In this document: positions 1-5,574 of the stretch, in pieces
How the letters are laid out: every line of letters starts with the position of its first letter
Position numbering within the stretch: the stretch's first letter is position 1
Assembly (NCBI GenBank): GCA_003162555.1
Contig: PMNQ01000005.1
Span: forward strand, 1-5,574
From: Gammaproteobacteria bacterium
Lineage (GTDB): Bacteria > Pseudomonadota > Gammaproteobacteria > Steroidobacterales > Steroidobacteraceae
Direction of reading: 5' to 3'
DNA length: 5,574 nucleotides
Notes under the pieces: generated by a model
The model's database searches: none
Seen by the model: the letters and a program-made list of their open reading frames with translations, nothing else
What the model was told of the DNA's origin: nothing
Translations under genes and position numbers: made by a program

Positions 1-409
1 GCTCAACCAGCTCGCCGGGATCAGCGTGCCGGAGCCACACCAGATCGTGATCCAGCCCTGGGATCGGAGCGTGCTGGGCGCCATCGAGAAGGCGATCCTG
101 AAGAGCGACGTCGGCATCACGCCCAACGTCGATGGCACGGCGGTCCGGCTGAACATCCCGCAGCTGACCGAAGAGCGCCGCCACGACATCGTCAAGAGCG
201 TCCACAAGCGCATGGAGGAGGCCCGGGTCGAGATCCGGAACCTGCGCCGCGAGGCGGCCGACGCGATCAAGAAGGAAGAGCGCGACGGCGACCTGGGCAC
301 GGACGACGCGCACCGCGAGCTGGAGGACCTCCAGAAGGTGACCGACCGCCAGATCGCCGAGGTCGACAAGGTGGGCGGAGCGAAGGAGCGCGAGGTCCTC
401 GAGGTCTAG
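1..409 (+). CDS. frr: Ribosome recycling factor (RRF), 3' part, truncated by window start
   Basis: RRF works with EF-G to split the post-termination ribosome so that subunits can be reused. The reading frame enters at base 2 and gives 135 residues up to TAG at 407-409; about 50 N-terminal residues of the usual ~185 lie upstream. Family landmarks are visible: the domain II segment with QPWDRS and AIEKAI, then the hinge and LTEERR, then the long helices of domain I with VEIRNLRRE (holding the arginine cluster important for 50S binding), LQKVTD and the C-terminal KEREVLEV. The GTG at 26 is internal, not a start. It sits in its normal place before uppS. Oddly, only 6 of 135 codons end in A or T, and the sequence lacks features I expect of gammaproteobacterial RRF (for example RRDAN after the RN motif); from memory it looks more like Chloroflexota or Actinobacteriota RRF. 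The identity as RRF is secure; the origin is inference. Confidence 0.95.
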   Translation, partial: LNQLAGISVPEPHQIVIQPWDRSVLGAIEKAILKSDVGITPNVDGTAVRLNIPQLTEERRHDIVKSVHKRMEEARVEIRNLRREAADAIKKEERDGDLGTDDAHRELEDLQKVTDRQIAEVDKVGGAKEREVLEV

Positions 410-1219
410 GTGAGCCACGCCCAGCTGGGCCGGCCCGCGGTCGCGCCGCCCGACGCGCATCCGATGTCGCACGCCCCGGGCACGGACGAGCCGCCCGATG
501 TCGGCCCCGGCCCGGCGCACGTGGCCATCATCATGGATGGCAACGGTCGCTGGGCGCTCGGACAGGGGCGCGAGCGCAACGCCGGGCATCAGTCGGGTCT
601 CGGACCGGTGCGTACGGTCATCGAGGAGTCGGTCCGCCACGGTATCGAAGCGCTGACGCTGTTCGCGTTCAGCAGCGAGAACTGGGCGCGTCCGGCCGAT
701 GAGGTGGCGGCGATCATGGATCTGTTTTGCGATGCGCTTGATCGCGAACTGCCGATGTTGCATTCGAACGGCGTGCGGTTGCGATTCATCGGCGATCTGG
801 CTGCGCTGGAGCCGCGCCTGCGAGCACGCGCCGCCGAGGCCACGGCCGCGACCGCGGCCAACGCTCGTCTGTGCCTGCAGCTGGCCGTGAGCTATGGCGG
901 ACGCCAGGACATTCTTACCGCAGCGCGTCGCCTCGCGGCGCGTTGTGTGAGCGGCGAGCTCAATAGCAGCAAACTGACGATGGATGATTTCGCCAGCGGC
1001 CTCGCGCTGGCCGGTCTCCCCGACCCGGATCTGTTCATCCGCACCGGCGGCGAGCAGCGCATCAGCAATTTCCTGCTGTGGAACCTGGCTTACGCGGAGC
1101 TGTATTTCACCGACACGCTCTGGCCGGATTTTTCCGCCGCCGATTTCGATCTGGCGCTGCAGCACTTCGCTGGCCGGCAGCGGCGCTTTGGCCTTACGCC
1201 TGCGCAGCTCGCGTCCTGA
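410..1219 (+). CDS. uppS: Undecaprenyl diphosphate synthase (cis-prenyltransferase)
   Basis: UppS condenses farnesyl diphosphate with eight isopentenyl diphosphates to make C55 undecaprenyl diphosphate, the lipid carrier for peptidoglycan and O-antigen, at the cytoplasmic membrane face. The 269-residue product carries the family signatures: HVAIIMDGNGRW (37-48, catalytic Asp43), the GH pair at 59-60, FSSENW (87-92), and the C-terminal block from PDPDLFIRTGGEQRIS to AELYF (204-233), with Arg211, Arg217, Ser219 and Glu230 in the substrate-binding positions. The start is uncertain. GTG at 410 directly follows the frr stop and has a GAGGT 4 bases upstream; ATG at 464 gives 251 residues, nearer the usual family length, but has no clear ribosome binding site. 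The first 36 residues are Pro/Ala/Gly-rich and not conserved. The stop TGA overlaps the cdsA ATG by one base. About 52 of 269 codons end in A/T, unlike frr. Confidence 0.95.
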   Translation: MSHAQLGRPAVAPPDAHPMSHAPGTDEPPDVGPGPAHVAIIMDGNGRWALGQGRERNAGHQSGLGPVRTVIEESVRHGIEALTLFAFSSENWARPADEVAAIMDLFCDALDRELPMLHSNGVRLRFIGDLAALEPRLRARAAEATAATAANARLCLQLAVSYGGRQDILTAARRLAARCVSGELNSSKLTMDDFASGLALAGLPDPDLFIRTGGEQRISNFLLWNLAYAELYFTDTLWPDFSAADFDLALQHFAGRQRRFGLTPAQLAS

Positions 1220-2019
1220 TGCGCACCCGGATCCTCACCGCGTTAGCGCTGGCAGTCGTGCTGTTCGGCGTGCTGCTGCTCGGGCCGGCCTGGTCGGTGC
1301 GCGCGCTGTTCGGGTTGTTTATCGCAGCCGGCGCCTGGGAATGGTCCGCCTTCATGAGTACCGCGCCGCGCGCCGCGCGCGTCGGCTTCGTGCTGCTGGT
1401 GGCGCTCCTCGCCGTAGCGGCGCACCGGTGGCTGGCGGATACAGCGGGTTTCGCGCTGCTGATGGAACTGAGCGTGTTGTGGTGGATCGCGGCGCTCCTG
1501 TGGCTGCTGCTGCGGCCGCAGCGCGCTGGTGCCGTGGCGGTGGCGGTCGCGGGCCTGTTCGCACTCGTGCCCACCTGGGTCGCGCTGACACGCATGGTTG
1601 AGCTGTGGCCGCACGGGGCGCAGTGGGCCTTGTTCGTCATGGCACTCGCATTCGCGGCCGACACCGGCGCCTTTTTCGCCGGCAGCGCCTTCGGCCGCGT
1701 AAAGCTCGCGCCGCAGATTTCGCCCGGCAAGACCTGGGAAGGCGTGATTGGCGGCATGCTGCTCGCGGCCGCGGTGGCCGTCGCTGGCGGCCGCTGGTTT
1801 GGCGTGCCACTCGACCGCTTCGTGCCGCTGTGCCTGGCGGCTGCTGCATTTTCGGTGGTTGGCGATCTCACCGAGAGCATGTTCAAGCGCGCCAGCGGAC
1901 TGAAGGACAGCGGACGGCTGTTCCCCGGCCATGGCGGAGTGCTCGATCGCATCGATAGCGTGCTCGCCTGCACGCCGGTCATCTGTGCGGGCCTGTTGTG
2001 GCTGGGCGTGGCGGCATGA
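1219..2019 (+). CDS. cdsA: Phosphatidate cytidylyltransferase (CDP-diacylglycerol synthase)
   Basis: CdsA makes CDP-diacylglycerol from phosphatidic acid and CTP at the inner membrane, the branch point for phosphatidylethanolamine, phosphatidylglycerol and cardiolipin. The 266-residue product is hydrophobic, with roughly eight or nine membrane segments (about 5-21, 28-46, 54-70, 78-98, 104-124, 134-157, 176-190, 200-215 and 248-266). Conserved blocks are AADTGAFFAG (146-155), ISPGKTWEG (168-176) and the family signature running from Ser220 through FKR (222-224), KD (229-230), PGHGG (236-240) and LDRID (242-246), which holds the acidic metal-binding residues. The ATG at 1219 overlaps the uppS stop in a TGATG arrangement. 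No Shine-Dalgarno is evident, so start by translational coupling is likely. The open frame extends upstream to 1078, but that part overlaps conserved uppS sequence and is rejected. The stop overlaps the dxr start by four bases (ATGA). Confidence 0.96.
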   Translation: MRTRILTALALAVVLFGVLLLGPAWSVRALFGLFIAAGAWEWSAFMSTAPRAARVGFVLLVALLAVAAHRWLADTAGFALLMELSVLWWIAALLWLLLRPQRAGAVAVAVAGLFALVPTWVALTRMVELWPHGAQWALFVMALAFAADTGAFFAGSAFGRVKLAPQISPGKTWEGVIGGMLLAAAVAVAGGRWFGVPLDRFVPLCLAAAAFSVVGDLTESMFKRASGLKDSGRLFPGHGGVLDRIDSVLACTPVICAGLLWLGVAA

Positions 2020-3218
2020 TCGGCGTTGCCATTCTCGGCGCTACCGGCAGCGTCGGCCGCAACACGCTCGATGTGCTGGAGCGGCATCCCGACACCTATC
2101 GCGTGGTGTCGCTGGCGGCGCGCAGCGATGCGCGGCGGCTGGCCGAGCTGTGCCTGCGCCATCGTCCCGACGTAGCGGTCATGGAGCAGCCGGACGCGGC
2201 GGCCGAACTCGAGCGGCGCTTGCGCGAAGCGGGCTCCGCCACGCGCGTCGCTTCCGGCGCGGGCGCCATCGAAGCACTCGCGCGCGACGCTGCTGCCGAT
2301 GTGGTCATGGCGGCGATCAGCGGGGCGGCGGGGCTGCGCTCAACGCTGGCCGCGGCGGCCGCGGGCAAGCGCTTGCTGCTGGCCAACAAGGAATCCGTGG
2401 TGATGGCCGGCGAGCTGCTGCTGGCCGCGGTGCGCGCCGGCGGCGCGACGCTGATCCCGATCGACAGCGAGCACAATGCGATCTTCCAGTGCCTGCCGCC
2501 GGATGTGCGCGCGGGCGAGCGTCCCGCGGGCGTGCGGCGGCTCCTGTTGACCGCCTCGGGCGGCCCGTTCCTGGGCTGGACGGCGGCTGCCATGGCCCGG
2601 GCGACGCCAGAGCAGGCCTGCGCCCATCCACGCTGGAGCATGGGCCGCAAGATCTCGGTGGATTCGGCCACGCTGATGAACAAGGGGCTGGAGCTGATCG
2701 AAGCCACCGTGCTGTTCGGCGTGGAGCCGCGCGACATCAGTGTGGTCGTGCATCCGCAGAGCATCGTGCACTCGCTGGTCGAGTACGTGGACGGCTCGAC
2801 CCTGGCCCAGCTCAGCGCCCCGGACATGCGCACTCCGATCGCGCAGGGGCTCGCCTGGCCCGGCCGGATCGCAGCCGGTGTAGAATTCCTCGATCTGGCG
2901 CGAATCGGCTCCCTGGAATTCACGGCACCGGACCGGGCGCGCTTCCCATGCCTGGGGCTGGCCGAAGCGGCGGCGCGATCCGGCGGTACAGCTTGTGCCT
3001 GGCTCAATGCGGCGGACGAGGTGGCAGTGCAGGCGTTTCTCGACAAGCAATTGAACTTTGGGGATATTCCGGGGGTCATTGAAAGGGTTATGAACGATGC
3101 ACCGGGTGTGGCCCTGAAGGATCTGGACGCGGTGCTGGCCACTGATGCGCAGGCGCGCGCGCGCGCGCGCGCCGTGCTGGCCGAGTCCGGCGGCGTGGCC
3201 CGGAGCGGCCTGGCGTGA
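2016..3218 (+). CDS. dxr: 1-deoxy-D-xylulose 5-phosphate reductoisomerase
   Basis: Dxr (IspC) isomerises and reduces 1-deoxy-D-xylulose 5-phosphate to 2-C-methyl-D-erythritol 4-phosphate with NADPH and a divalent metal in the cytoplasm. It is the first committed step of the MEP pathway and the target of fosmidomycin. The product is 400 residues (E. coli 398). Visible are the NADPH loop GATGSVG (8-14), ANKES (123-127), the metal and substrate site IDSEHN (149-154, Asp150 and Glu152), SGG (181-183), the flexible-loop WSMG (207-210), MNKGLELIEA (221-230, metal ligand Glu226) and HPQSIVHS (246-253). All key residues are intact. The ATG at 2016 places the Rossmann strand MIGVAILG at the very N-terminus as expected; an in-frame ATG at 1998 is rejected. 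Translation is probably coupled to cdsA. Codons 344-364 are unusually AT-ending, and codons 380-386 form a pure GC dinucleotide tract; both are reported separately. Confidence 0.97.
   Translation: MIGVAILGATGSVGRNTLDVLERHPDTYRVVSLAARSDARRLAELCLRHRPDVAVMEQPDAAAELERRLREAGSATRVASGAGAIEALARDAAADVVMAAISGAAGLRSTLAAAAAGKRLLLANKESVVMAGELLLAAVRAGGATLIPIDSEHNAIFQCLPPDVRAGERPAGVRRLLLTASGGPFLGWTAAAMARATPEQACAHPRWSMGRKISVDSATLMNKGLELIEATVLFGVEPRDISVVVHPQSIVHSLVEYVDGSTLAQLSAPDMRTPIAQGLAWPGRIAAGVEFLDLARIGSLEFTAPDRARFPCLGLAEAAARSGGTACAWLNAADEVAVQAFLDKQLNFGDIPGVIERVMNDAPGVALKDLDAVLATDAQARARARAVLAESGGVARSGLA
3045..3107 (+). other. Atypical codon patch in the 3' end of dxr
   Basis: In these 21 dxr codons (Lys344 to Gly364), 10 end in A or T and one is the normally rare AGG, while the surrounding gene uses G/C-ending codons almost throughout. 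The encoded segment around NFGDIPGVIERV is a conserved part of the Dxr C-terminal helical domain, so the protein itself is normal and the deviation is mainly synonymous. Such a patch can mark an overlapping regulatory signal; a chance cluster or a local history of recombination is also possible. Confidence 0.6.
3053..3080 (+). promoter_or_regulatory. Possible sigma-E-like promoter inside dxr, ahead of rseP-bamA
   Basis: GAACTT at 3053-3058 matches the core of the sigma-E (RpoE) -35 consensus GGAACTT, lacking only the first G. It is followed after 16 bases by GTCATT at 3075-3080, a partial match to the GTCTAA-like -10 element. It lies about 135 bases upstream of the rseP start and inside the AT-ending codon patch. 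In E. coli the rseP-bamA segment is known to be served by sigma-E promoters within upstream coding sequence, so the location is plausible. The -10 match is weak and the sequence also encodes conserved protein, so this remains a candidate. Confidence 0.25.
3153..3172 (+). repeat. Perfect alternating GC dinucleotide tract (10 units)
   Basis: Ten uninterrupted GC units lie in the last part of dxr and encode alternating Ala and Arg (residues 380-386). Pure alternating GC of this length is the classic Z-DNA-forming sequence and a short tandem repeat able to slip by two bases. It sits 43 bases before the rseP start, in a region of Dxr just before the poorly conserved C-terminal tail. Confidence 0.95.
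3202..3205 (+). promoter_or_regulatory. Ribosome binding site for rseP
   Basis: GGAG lies 9 bases upstream of the GTG at 3215, inside the last codons of dxr. It supports the GTG start, which also puts HEFGH at residues 22-26, the same position as in E. coli RseP. It is the clearest Shine-Dalgarno in the overlapping block, which suggests that rseP can load ribosomes independently as well as by coupling. Confidence 0.65.
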
Positions 3219-4591
3219 GTTTTTCGCTCTGGTCGCTGGCTGCCTTCATCGTTGCCGTGTGCGTGCTGGTGACGGTGCACGAATTCGGCCATTACTGGGT
3301 GGCGCGCAAACTCGGCTTCAAGGTACTGCGCTTCTCGGTAGGCTTCGGCCGCCCATTGTGGTCGCGGATCGGGCGCAAGAGCGGCACCGAATACGTACTG
3401 GCCGCCATTCCGCTCGGCGGTTACGTCAAGCTGCTCGATGAACGCGAAGCGCCGGTGGCCGAGGCCGATTTGCCGCATTCGTTCACGCGCCGCCCGCACT
3501 GGCAGCGCATTGCCGTCCTGCTGGCAGGTCCCGCCGCCAATTTCCTGTTCGCCATCCTGCTGCTGGCCGCCATCCTGCTGGTCTCTGGCACCACCGAGCT
3601 GCGTGCGCTGCAGGGGCCACCGCTGGCCAATTCGCCCGCCGCCCGGGCCGGCGTTCAATCGGGCGATGAAGTCATTGCGGTCAACGGACGGCCGGTCAGT
3701 TCGCAGGGCGAGGCCTGCGTCGGGCTGTTCGAAGGCGTCGCGAGCCGTGCACCCCTGACGCTGACGCTGCGCGGCGCCGACGGTCAGCAGCGGGTGGCCA
3801 ATTTTGCGTTCCTGAGCCCCGCCGAGCGGCGTGGCTTGACCGAACCGGCCACGGCGCCGGATTGCCTGGGCCTGCAGGTGCAGCAGCTGCCGGTGCCGGC
3901 CGTGCTGGGCAGGGTCTCCCCCGGTGGGCCTGCCGCGCTGGCCGGGCTCCAGGCGGGCGATGAGATCCAGAGCGTCAATGGCGAGCCGGTGCACGATTAC
4001 CTGAGCCTGCAGACGGCCATACGCGCACATCCCGGTGAACCCATCGCCGTGCAGTACCAGCGCGACGGCCGCACCGCCACCACGAGGATCCAGGTGGGCT
4101 CCGTCATGAGGGATGGCGTCCGCATCGGTCAGATCCAGGTGCTGTCGCTGCATGCGCCGGAGTTTCCGCCCGGTGTGGAGCGGCACACGCGGCCCGGCCT
4201 GGTGGCGGCACTGGGCATCGCCAGCACGGAAGCCTGGGGCATGACGCGCTTCCAGGTCCACATGCTGTGGGGAATGCTGGCCGGCGATGTGTCGGTCAAG
4301 AACCTGGGCGGGCCGCTGTCGATTGCCGAGTACGCCGGCGATTCGGCGCACGCGGGCCTCGCCGTGTTCCTCGGATTCCTGGTGCAGATCAGTCTGGTGC
4401 TCGGTTTCATGAACCTGTTGCCGATCCCGATCCTCGACGGCGGCCAGGTGCTGATGCAGTCGATCGAGTGGCTCAAGGGCAGTCCGCTGTCCGAGCGCGT
4501 GCAGCTCGCGGGACAACAACTGGGCATCGCGCTGGTGGCGCTGTTGCTCGGACTGGCCCTGTACAACGACATCACGCGTCAGTTTGGTTGA
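3215..4591 (+). CDS. rseP: RseP site-2 intramembrane zinc protease
   Basis: RseP cuts the transmembrane part of anti-sigma factor RseA after DegS, releasing sigma-E during envelope stress, and also clears leftover signal peptides. The product is 458 residues (E. coli 450). TM1 contains the zinc motif HEFGH (22-26: His22, Glu23, His26). It is followed by the membrane-associated beta loop with VGFGRPLW (42-49) and PLGGYVKL (66-73). TM2 (about 97-124) carries GPAANF (105-110). Two periplasmic PDZ domains follow, about 127-200 (core ARAGVQSGDEVIAVNG) and about 225-308 (core ALAGLQAGDEIQSVNG). The C-terminal half has KNLGGPLSI (362-370), TM3 with NLLPIPILDGG (400-410; third zinc ligand Asp408, equivalent to E. 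coli Asp402) and a last TM near 434-452. All catalytic residues are intact. GTG starts inside the dxr stop (GTGA overlap). Neighbouring bamA is a classic sigma-E regulon partner. Confidence 0.97.
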   Translation: MSFSLWSLAAFIVAVCVLVTVHEFGHYWVARKLGFKVLRFSVGFGRPLWSRIGRKSGTEYVLAAIPLGGYVKLLDEREAPVAEADLPHSFTRRPHWQRIAVLLAGPAANFLFAILLLAAILLVSGTTELRALQGPPLANSPAARAGVQSGDEVIAVNGRPVSSQGEACVGLFEGVASRAPLTLTLRGADGQQRVANFAFLSPAERRGLTEPATAPDCLGLQVQQLPVPAVLGRVSPGGPAALAGLQAGDEIQSVNGEPVHDYLSLQTAIRAHPGEPIAVQYQRDGRTATTRIQVGSVMRDGVRIGQIQVLSLHAPEFPPGVERHTRPGLVAALGIASTEAWGMTRFQVHMLWGMLAGDVSVKNLGGPLSIAEYAGDSAHAGLAVFLGFLVQISLVLGFMNLLPIPILDGGQVLMQSIEWLKGSPLSERVQLAGQQLGIALVALLLGLALYNDITRQFG

Positions 4592-4620
4592 ATCTCCTCT
4601 GAAGTAACGGCAGTGTGCGC
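4592..4620 (+). other. Short rseP-bamA intergenic gap
   Basis: Only 29 bases separate the rseP stop from the bamA ATG, the only real gap between genes in the window. I see no hairpin followed by a T-run and no clear promoter, so rseP and bamA are probably cotranscribed. GAAG at 4601-4604 is the nearest purine-rich stretch. It is too far from ATG 4621 (16 bases) but 10 bases from an in-frame GTG at 4615. Confidence 0.7.
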
Positions 4621-5574
4621 ATGAATTATCGCGCGGTTTTCGCGTTGACCCTTTCGATTGTTGCGGCGCTCCTGTCGCTCGTCACCGGCACGGCGGCGTT
4701 GGCGCAGCAGGGCGACGTCGACGATTTCACCGTCGGCGACATCAAGCTCGAGGGCCTGCAGCGCATCTCCGAAGGCACGGTGTTCAACTACCTGCCGGTC
4801 AACATCGGCGATCACCTCGACGCGCAGCGCGTGCGCGAGGCGTTGCGGGCGCTGTACGCCACCGGCTTCTTCCGCGATGTGGAATTCAGCCGCGACGGCA
4901 ACACGCTGGTGATCGCGGTGCTTGAGCGGCCTTCGCTCGAGAGCATCGAGATCAAGGGCAACAAGGACATCAAGACCGAAGACCTGCAGAAGTCGCTGCG
5001 CCAGGTGGGGCTCGCAGCCGGCAAGACCTTCAACCGCTCGACGCTGGCCGAAGTCACGCAGTACATGACGGATCAGTACTACAGCCGCGGCAAGTACGCA
5101 GTCTCGATCGATGCCAAGGTCGAGGACCTGCCCAACAATCGGGTGCGCGTCAACATCGACATCAAGGAAGGCTCGCGCGCCAAGATCCGCAAGATCAACA
5201 TCGTGGGCAACAGCGCTTTCAAGGAAAAGGACATCCTTGAGACCCTGACGCTCAAGACCCCGAACTGGACCTCATGGTACAAGTCCAGTGATCGCTATTC
5301 GCGTGAGTCGCTGCAGGGCGACCTGGAGAAAATCCGGCAGTACTACCAGGATCGCGGCTACGCCAATTTCCGCGCGGATTCAGTGCAGGTGGCGATTGCC
5401 CCGGACAAGAGCGACATGTTCATCACCGTGAACATCACCGAAGGCGTCATCTACAAGATTGGTGACGTCAAGCTGGCCGGTGACATGATCGTCAGCGAGG
5501 ATGAGATCCGGCGCCTGCTGCTGGTGGCCAAGGGCCAGATCTATTCGCAGAAGGTCCTGACCGCCACCGAAGAG
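4621..5574 (+). CDS. bamA: Outer membrane protein assembly factor BamA, 5' part, truncated by window end
   Basis: BamA is the central Omp85-family subunit of the BAM complex, which folds and inserts beta-barrel proteins into the outer membrane. The window holds 318 codons without a stop, from a usual total near 750-800. Residues 1-28 form a Sec signal peptide (Arg4, hydrophobic core 5-22, cleavage likely after ALA at 26-28). POTRA1 spans about 35-104 (FTVGDIKLEGLQRIS, LYATGFFRDVEF). POTRA2 covers about 105-185 (IEIKGNKDIK to VNIDIKEG). POTRA3 covers about 188-276 (IRKINIVGNSAF, IRQYYQDRGYANF, VNITEG). POTRA4 begins near 278 (YKIGDVKLAG) and runs off the end; POTRA5 and the barrel lie outside. 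The start is ATG 4621 or in-frame GTG 4615, which adds two residues; an in-frame TGA at 4600-4602 rules out anything earlier. About 42 of 318 codons end in A/T, similar to uppS rather than frr. Confidence 0.96.
   Translation, partial: MNYRAVFALTLSIVAALLSLVTGTAALAQQGDVDDFTVGDIKLEGLQRISEGTVFNYLPVNIGDHLDAQRVREALRALYATGFFRDVEFSRDGNTLVIAVLERPSLESIEIKGNKDIKTEDLQKSLRQVGLAAGKTFNRSTLAEVTQYMTDQYYSRGKYAVSIDAKVEDLPNNRVRVNIDIKEGSRAKIRKINIVGNSAFKEKDILETLTLKTPNWTSWYKSSDRYSRESLQGDLEKIRQYYQDRGYANFRADSVQVAIAPDKSDMFITVNITEGVIYKIGDVKLAGDMIVSEDEIRRLLLVAKGQIYSQKVLTATEE

Noticed and set aside
1078..1218. Upstream extension of cdsA to an ATG at 1078
   Set aside because: The extension overlaps the conserved C-terminus of uppS and would put about 47 charged residues ahead of the first CdsA membrane helix; ATG 1219 gives the normal N-terminus and length.
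1194..2162. Minus-strand open frame of 322 codons opposite cdsA
   Set aside because: It is antisense to a complete cdsA with all signatures; its Ser/Ala/Thr-rich translation has no family features.
1931..3082. Plus-strand open frame of 383 codons overlapping cdsA and dxr in another frame
   Set aside because: Dxr in its own frame has every catalytic motif; this frame gives an Arg/Gly/Ala-rich product typical of an out-of-frame reading of GC-rich DNA.
4265..4345. Sigma-E promoter for bamA inside rseP, around AAGAACCTGG
   Set aside because: GAACCT is a poor -35 match, the following GTCGAT is at too short a spacing (12 bases), and the codons are explained by the conserved KNLGGP motif.
2096..4519. 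Very long open frame (807 codons) on the minus strand, opposite dxr and rseP
   Set aside because: It lies wholly antisense to two unmistakable core genes. Strong G/C third-position bias removes stop codons from antisense frames. The translation is low in recognisable motifs and rich in Arg, Ala, Gln and His, as expected of an antisense frame.
4592..4620. Terminator or separate promoter between rseP and bamA
   Set aside because: The gap is only 29 bases, with no inverted repeat, T-run or recognisable -35/-10 pair.

Overview
The window is about 66% GC by eye and lies in the conserved envelope and isoprenoid cluster of a Gram-negative bacterium. The best guess is a high-GC gammaproteobacterium of the Pseudomonas/Xanthomonas/Steroidobacter type. 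An outer-membrane BamA with a signal peptide and POTRA domains shows a diderm. The order frr-uppS-cdsA-dxr-rseP-bamA is the one known from Pseudomonas and Xanthomonas; in E. coli dxr lies directly after frr. All genes are on the + strand.

Layout: 1-409 is the 3' part of frr (ribosome recycling factor), cut by the window start. 410-1219 is uppS (undecaprenyl diphosphate synthase). 1219-2019 is cdsA (CDP-diacylglycerol synthase). 2016-3218 is dxr (first committed step of the MEP isoprenoid pathway). 3215-4591 is rseP (site-2 intramembrane protease). A 29-base gap follows, then bamA (outer-membrane assembly factor) from 4621 to the window end, with only its signal peptide and about 3.5 POTRA domains inside. 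From uppS to rseP every stop overlaps the next start by 1 or 4 bases, so this is a tightly coupled operon. No RNA gene, insertion sequence, CRISPR array or convincing terminator is visible.

The genes fit one theme. Dxr feeds isopentenyl diphosphate synthesis, and UppS turns that into the C55 lipid carrier for peptidoglycan and O-antigen. CdsA makes the precursor of all phospholipids. RseP acts in the envelope-stress pathway and BamA inserts outer-membrane proteins.

Most of the window is ordinary core genome and I see no new system. Three points deserve a second look. (1) The frr fragment has a different codon composition (about 96% G/C at third positions against about 81% in uppS) and does not read like a gammaproteobacterial RRF, which suggests gene replacement or a chimeric assembly with a boundary near the uppS start. 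(2) An AT-ending codon patch near the 3' end of dxr contains a sigma-E-like element upstream of rseP. (3) A perfect alternating GC tract of 20 bases lies in the last codons of dxr.
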